Below are positions 6,501-9,481 of a DNA stretch of 9,481 nucleotides, piece after piece. The stretch is from DASUSF01 sp036375275. GTDB lineage: Bacteria > Pseudomonadota > Alphaproteobacteria > Geminicoccales > Geminicoccaceae. A model generated the notes under the pieces. That model had not been told where the DNA came from, ran no database searches, and saw only the letters and a program-made list of their open reading frames with translations. Within the stretch, counting starts at the first letter, position 1. Each line of letters opens with the position of its first letter. Made by a program: the position numbers and the translations under genes. Location: NCBI GenBank assembly GCA_036375275.1, contig DASUSF010000323.1:1-9481 (forward strand), given 5' to 3'.

Positions 6501-6530
6501 CACCATCGGGGGCGGCCCCGGGCCCGTCAA
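6501..6530 (-). promoter_or_regulatory. Duplicated upstream element, member 2 (candidate promoter)
   Basis: Minus-strand block beginning TTGACG and ending CCGATGGTG, partner of 5461-5490. It lies 27 nt before the ATG of copy 2 (37 nt for copy 1). If it is a promoter it would start the permease operon independently of brnTA. The -10 half is weak by sigma-70 standards, so an alternative sigma factor or a regulator site is equally possible. Confidence 0.4.
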
Positions 6531-6547
6531 GGCGGGGTTGCCGGTGC

Positions 6548-6561
6548 GGGCGGCGCCGCCC
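6548..6561. terminator. 14-bp GC palindrome downstream of brnA (possible weak terminator)
   Basis: GGGCGGCGCCGCCC is a perfect palindrome 22 nt after the brnA stop and could form a hairpin between brnTA and the permease operon. A second GC-rich inverted stretch lies directly beside it. No T tract follows on the minus strand, so intrinsic termination is doubtful. Confidence 0.22.
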
Positions 6562-6583
6562 CCCGGTCCCCCGGGCGTGGCGA

Positions 6584-6916
6584 TCAGGGCTTCTGCCGGT
6601 GGGCCTCGACGAAGGCGCGGAGCGCCGCGTTGATCCGGGTCTGATAACCGGCTCCCCTGGCCTTGAACCACGCTAGAACATCCGGATCGAGGCGGAGCGT
6701 GACCTGCTTCTTGGGCCCGCGTGGATCATAGGCGGTCGCATGCTTGACCCAGTCCTCGGGCAGGTCGGCCCAGTCGGGGTCGCTCGCTATCGCCGCCTCT
6801 AACTCCTCCTCGGTCATCGCGTCGACCCGCGCCCAGTCGGTCTGGCTCTTGCCTTCGGCGCGCATCTGAGCGAGCTCTTCACTCGTGTAGCGCACGATAT
6901 GCCCGTCTCTCTTCAT
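6584..6916 (-). CDS. brnA: BrnA antitoxin (type II toxin-antitoxin)
   Basis: A 110-residue antitoxin of the BrnA family, which neutralises BrnT and represses the shared operon. The N-terminal half contains the toxin-contact region with the family-typical GHIVRYTSEELAQMRAEG (5-22), SQTDWARVDAMTEEELEAAI (24-43) and SDPDW. The C-terminal half is a ribbon-helix-helix DNA-binding domain: strand KKQVTLRLDPDVLAWFKARG (69-88) and helix YQTRINAALRAFVEAHR (91-107). The ATG at 6916 lies inside the 3' end of brnT, overlapping by 38 nt, and has its own GGAGGG ribosome site about 6 nt upstream, which would favour ample antitoxin synthesis. Sequence looks intact. It belongs to the acquired-looking TA pair beside the permease operon; a DNA-binding role in repressing the promoter before brnT is known for the family and inferred here. 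Confidence 0.93.
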   Translation of the reverse strand: MKRDGHIVRYTSEELAQMRAEGKSQTDWARVDAMTEEELEAAIASDPDWADLPEDWVKHATAYDPRGPKKQVTLRLDPDVLAWFKARGAGYQTRINAALRAFVEAHRQKP

Positions 6917-7145
6917 GTCTCGCCCTCCGAAACGAGATGATCCGGATCACTCTGTCCCGCGGCGTCCAGACGATCGCGACTTCGCGCTCGTCGAAGCGTC
7001 CGATGGTGTCCCATCGCTCCTCCTGAGCGCGACGCGCAGCTCGCGTCAGATGTCGCCCCAGAAAAACGAATTCTGCATCGAGAAAGTCGAGGCCGTGCTT
7101 CTCGAGGTTCGCCCGTCGTTTGCGCTCGTCCCACTCGAACTCCAT
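6879..7145 (-). CDS. brnT: BrnT toxin (RelE-fold ribonuclease)
   Basis: An 88-residue toxin of the BrnT family, ribonucleases with a RelE-like fold that stop translation under stress until bound by BrnA. The full family pattern is visible: FEWDERKRRANLEKHGLDF (3-21), a segment with EERWDTIGR (42-50), EVAIVWTPRD (54-63), and the basic C-terminal strand and helix VIRIISFRRARHEERRAY (66-83). Length is normal and no frameshift is seen. ATG 7145 is the start because it begins at the conserved motif; upstream in-frame sequence is open for hundreds of codons only as an antisense shadow of the oxidoreductase. There is no ribosome-binding site before it, which fits a leaderless mRNA. The toxin precedes the antitoxin, the usual BrnTA order. 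The local G+C (about 62% in the first part) is below that of the neighbours. Confidence 0.92.
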   Translation of the reverse strand: MEFEWDERKRRANLEKHGLDFLDAEFVFLGRHLTRAARRAQEERWDTIGRFDEREVAIVWTPRDRVIRIISFRRARHEERRAYRALHE

Positions 7146-7150
7146 CAGCC

Positions 7151-7179
7151 AATGTAGCGACGAATGTCGTGCCCAGCAA
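7151..7179 (-). promoter_or_regulatory. Candidate brnTA promoter
   Basis: On the minus strand TTGCTG (7179-7174), a 17-nt spacer and TACATT (7156-7151) form a plausible sigma-70-type promoter. The expected transcript start is at or within a base or two of the brnT ATG (7145), so the toxin mRNA may be leaderless; this agrees with the lack of a ribosome-binding site there. Confidence 0.45.
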
Positions 7180-7190
7180 CGCGACGTCGT
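7157..7190. promoter_or_regulatory. Candidate BrnA operator: two inverted repeats
   Basis: CGAC-GAAT-GTCG (7158-7169) sits in the spacer between the candidate -35 and -10, and CGACGTCG (7182-7189) lies just upstream of the -35. Both use the same CGAC/GTCG arms. Ribbon-helix-helix antitoxins commonly bind such paired short repeats at their own promoter. The assignment rests on position and repetition only. Confidence 0.4.
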
Positions 7191-7215
7191 GGACGCGCCG
7201 GGGCCCGGCTCTCGA

Positions 7216-7229
7216 TTCCCAGCTGGGAA
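7216..7229. promoter_or_regulatory. 14-bp perfect palindrome upstream of the oxidoreductase (possible operator)
   Basis: TTCCCAGCTGGGAA is perfectly self-complementary. It lies in the divergent region, 6 bp before a TATAGA (7235-7240) that could be the -10 of the rightward gene; the palindrome would then cover its weak -35 and spacer region. This suggests a dimeric transcription factor controlling the oxidoreductase. Identity of the regulator is unknown. Confidence 0.35.
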
Positions 7230-7253
7230 GCGGCTATAGAGCCCGGAACCAAG

Positions 7254-9481
7254 TTGCGCCCCCGGCGTGATCCGGAGGCACTGGTTCCAAGAATCAGCGC
7301 CAGGGAGGCCGTCCTGTTCCAGCGGAAGCCCCTCGACACCTCGCCGCATGTGTCGGACGAGGTGAAGTGCACGACCTGCTACATGTGCGCCTGCCGCTGC
7401 GGGATCCGGGTGCACCTGAAGGGCGGCGGCATCCGCTACATCGAGGGCAACCCGGACCACCCCGTGAACAAGGGCGTGCTCTGCGCGAAGGGCTCGGCCG
7501 GGATCATGCAGCACTACGCGCCGGCCCGACTCAGCCGGCCGCTGCTCCGGGTCGGGGACCGCGGCCAGGCCGACTTCCGCGAGATTTCCTGGGAGGAGGC
7601 GCTCGGCATCGCCGCCGAGTGGCTCGGCCGCGTGCGGGCGAAGGACCCGCGCCGGCTCGCCTTCTTCACCGGGCGCGACCAGAGCCAGGCGCTGACCGGC
7701 TGGTGGGCGAGCCAGTTCGGGACCCCGAACTACGCCGCGCACGGTGGCTTCTGCTCGGTCAACATGGCGGCCGCCGGCCTGTACACGATCGGCGGCAGTT
7801 TCTGGGAGTTCGGCGAGCCGGACTGGGAGCGGACCCACTACTTCATGATGTGGGGCTGCGCCGAAGACCACGAGTCCAACCCGATCAAGCTCGGGCTCGC
7901 GAGGCTCAAGGAGCGGGGCGCCAAGTTCGTCTCGGTCAACCCGGTCCGGACCGGCTATTCGGCGATCGCCGACGAGTGGCTGCCGATCACGCCCGGCACC
8001 GACGGGCTGTTCGCGCTCGCCCTCGTCCACGAGTTGCTCCGCGCCGGCAAGGTCGACGCGGAGTACCTCGCGCGGACCACCAACGCCGGCTGGCTGGTGA
8101 TCCAGGATCCCGGGGCGAAGGACCACGGCCTGTTCCTCCGCGACGATGACGGCCGCCCGCTCTGCCTCGACCGGACGAGCGGAGTGGCGGCGCCGGCCGC
8201 CGGGCCGGACGCGAGGCCGGCGCTCCGCGGCGAGCACCGCTTCGGCCGGCGGAGGCACGAGCGCCGGGCGGTCCCGGTCTTCCAGCTGCTCGCCGAGCGC
8301 TACCTCGACCCGGCCTACGCGCCGGACGCGGTTGCGGCGGCCTGCGGGATCGCGGCCTCCACCATCCGGCGGATCGCGGCCGAGCTCGCCCACGTCGCCT
8401 TCCAGCGGGAGGTGATCGTCGAGACTCCCTGGACCGACGCCTTCGGCAAGCGGCACAGCTTCATGCGTGGGCGCCCGGTGAGCATGCACGCGATGCGCGG
8501 GATCTCCGCCCACTCCAACGGCTTCCACACCTGCCGGGCCCTGCACATGCTGCAGATGCTGCTCGGCTCGATCGACGTCCCGGGCGGGTTCCGCTTCAAG
8601 CCGCCGTTCCCGAAGCCGGTCCCGCCGGCGCCCAAGCCCGCGGGCAAGGCGGACCAGGTGCGGGCGGGTGAGCCGCTGCCCGGGCCGCCGCTCGGCTTCC
8701 CGCACGGTCCCGCAGACCTCCTGATCGACGCCGAGGGGCGCCCGCTCCGGATCGACAAGGCGTTCTCCTGGGACGCGCCGCTCGCGGCCCACGGCATGAT
8801 GCACACGGTGATCACCAACGCCTATCACCGCGACCCCTACGGGATCGACGTGCTGATGATGTACATGGCGAACATGGCCTGGAACTCGGCCATGAACATC
8901 GCCGGCACGCTCGCCATGCTGACCGCGCGCGACCCGGCGGGCGACGGCTATCGGATCCCGCACATCATCTACTCCGACGCCTATTTCTCCGAGATGGTCG
9001 CCTACGCCGACCTGGTGCTGCCGGACACGACCTACCTCGAGCGCTACGACTGCATCTCGATCCTCGACCGGCCGATCAGCTCGGCCGACGGGCCGGCGGA
9101 CGCGATCCGCCAGCCGGTGGTCCAGCCCGACCGGGACGTCCGGCCGTTCCAGGACGCGCTGCTCGACCTCGGCGCGCGGCTCGAGCTGCCGGGCATGACC
9201 CGGAGCGACGGCGGTCCGCGCTACCCCGGCGGCTACCGGGACTACATTCAGAACCACGAGCGCACGCCCGGGACCGGCTCGCTGATGGGCTTTCGCGGCG
9301 TCGACGGGACGAAGAAGGGCAGGGGCCAGCCCAACCCCGACCAGGTGCGGCGCTACATCGAGCAGGGGTGCTTCTGGAAGGACGAGATCCCGGCCGAGGC
9401 GCGCTACTTCAAGCACGTCAACCGGGCCTATCTCGAGTACGCGACCGCCATGGGCTTCATCCCGGAGGCGGAGCCGATCCC
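7254..9481 (+). CDS. Molybdopterin oxidoreductase, SoeA-like (sulfite dehydrogenase type), 3' end cut
   Basis: The first about 740 residues of a bis-MGD molybdoenzyme. The N-terminal [4Fe-4S] motif is complete, Cx2Cx3Cx27C, with Cys codons at 7377, 7386, 7398 and 7482, inside TTCYMCACRCGI and GVLCAKG; the Lys after the last Cys is the usual electron-relay residue. GRDQSQALTGWWASQF follows, then HGGFCSVNMAAAG, whose Cys (7752) is the likely Mo ligand. Further on come AEDHESNPIK, VSVNPVRTGYSAIADEW and PGTDGLFAL, all cofactor-pocket blocks. No Tat signal is present, so the enzyme is cytoplasmic, as in SoeABC (sulfite to sulfate, electrons to quinone) and unlike exported Phs/Psr enzymes. No in-frame TGA, hence no selenocysteine. 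The start is uncertain: TTG 7254 and GTG 7350 are the conventional choices; CTG 7314 has the best ribosome site (AGGGAGG). The Fe-S and membrane subunits would be expected to the right. Confidence 0.85.
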   Translation, partial: MRPRRDPEALVPRISAREAVLFQRKPLDTSPHVSDEVKCTTCYMCACRCGIRVHLKGGGIRYIEGNPDHPVNKGVLCAKGSAGIMQHYAPARLSRPLLRVGDRGQADFREISWEEALGIAAEWLGRVRAKDPRRLAFFTGRDQSQALTGWWASQFGTPNYAAHGGFCSVNMAAAGLYTIGGSFWEFGEPDWERTHYFMMWGCAEDHESNPIKLGLARLKERGAKFVSVNPVRTGYSAIADEWLPITPGTDGLFALALVHELLRAGKVDAEYLARTTNAGWLVIQDPGAKDHGLFLRDDDGRPLCLDRTSGVAAPAAGPDARPALRGEHRFGRRRHERRAVPVFQLLAERYLDPAYAPDAVAAACGIAASTIRRIAAELAHVAFQREVIVETPWTDAFGKRHSFMRGRPVSMHAMRGISAHSNGFHTCRALHMLQMLLGSIDVPGGFRFKPPFPKPVPPAPKPAGKADQVRAGEPLPGPPLGFPHGPADLLIDAEGRPLRIDKAFSWDAPLAAHGMMHTVITNAYHRDPYGIDVLMMYMANMAWNSAMNIAGTLAMLTARDPAGDGYRIPHIIYSDAYFSEMVAYADLVLPDTTYLERYDCISILDRPISSADGPADAIRQPVVQPDRDVRPFQDALLDLGARLELPGMTRSDGGPRYPGGYRDYIQNHERTPGTGSLMGFRGVDGTKKGRGQPNPDQVRRYIEQGCFWKDEIPAEARYFKHVNRAYLEYATAMGFIPEAEPI

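Noticed and set aside
4479..6644. A 721-residue open frame on the plus strand, full of Asp, Glu and His
   Set aside because: It is the antisense shadow of the two permeases and part of the Alph_Pro_TM gene; high G+C removes stop codons. Its Asp/Glu/His composition mirrors the hydrophobic codons on the other strand, and the opposite strand has clear family motifs.
6474..6671. Longer start for permease copy 2, including the ATG at 6506
   Set aside because: The equivalent ATG before copy 1 (5466) is out of frame, and the extension is low-complexity Pro/Gly sequence. The conserved protein begins MDIYLP in both.
7197..7209. GCCGGG-G-CCCGGC inverted repeat in the divergent region
   Set aside because: Pure G/C arms are expected by chance in such DNA, and it has no informative position relative to either candidate promoter.
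7367..8149. Plus-strand frame with Arg/Pro-rich product inside the oxidoreductase
   Set aside because: A +1/+2 shadow of the oxidoreductase, whose motifs are continuous in the other frame.
6879..9416. An 845-residue frame on the minus strand that ends in BrnT
   Set aside because: Only the last 88 residues are BrnT. The rest is antisense to the oxidoreductase and has no recognisable fold, so a long BrnT fusion is not real.

Overview
The window is GC-rich DNA, close to 70% G+C in most genes with strongly G/C-biased third codon positions. It almost certainly comes from an alphaproteobacterium. The best lineage marker is a protein of the Alph_Pro_TM type (TIGR02186), placed beside TauE/SafE permeases. 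No rRNA, tRNA, CRISPR array, IS element or phage gene was seen.

Layout, left to right. (1) 1-303 (+) is the C-terminal end of an unrecognised gene. (2) 389-964 (-) encodes a ribosome hibernation factor (HPF/RaiA-like) fused to a cold-shock-type domain. It is divergent from 1136-1591 (+), a 'host attachment' family protein related to bacterial eRF1-like domains. (3) 1656-2324 and 2448-3092 (-) are tandem paralogous exported proteins of the MlaC/Ttg2D family. (4) 3212-6473 (-) is a compact four-gene set, transcribed right to left: two tandem TauE/SafE-family permeases, an Alph_Pro_TM protein whose start overlaps the preceding stop (TGATG), and a universal-stress-type protein 2 nt further on. 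(5) 6584-7145 (-) is a BrnT/BrnA type II toxin-antitoxin pair with overlapping reading frames. (6) 7254-9481 (+) is a molybdopterin oxidoreductase running off the right edge, with a complete [4Fe-4S] motif (Cx2Cx3Cx27C) and no export signal. It most resembles SoeA-type cytoplasmic sulfite dehydrogenase catalytic subunits.

How the genes may work together. A SoeA-like enzyme facing two TauE/SafE permeases suggests sulfite or other sulfur-oxyanion handling: oxidation inside the cell, export of excess anion, and an exported membrane-anchored accessory protein. This is inference from family membership and position, not proof. The left half (hibernation factor, eRF1-like protein, USP, MlaC pair) has a stress and envelope-maintenance flavour. 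The toxin-antitoxin pair sits in the divergent region before the oxidoreductase and is slightly lower in G+C, consistent with later acquisition.

The most unusual sequence-level signals are the tandem permease duplication, which keeps a 58-bp perfectly identical block across both start codons plus a matching 30-bp upstream element; the possibly leaderless brnT promoter with nested inverted repeats; a 14-bp perfect palindrome before the oxidoreductase; and the absence of a good conventional start codon for the oxidoreductase. I do not see convincing evidence of a wholly new type of system.
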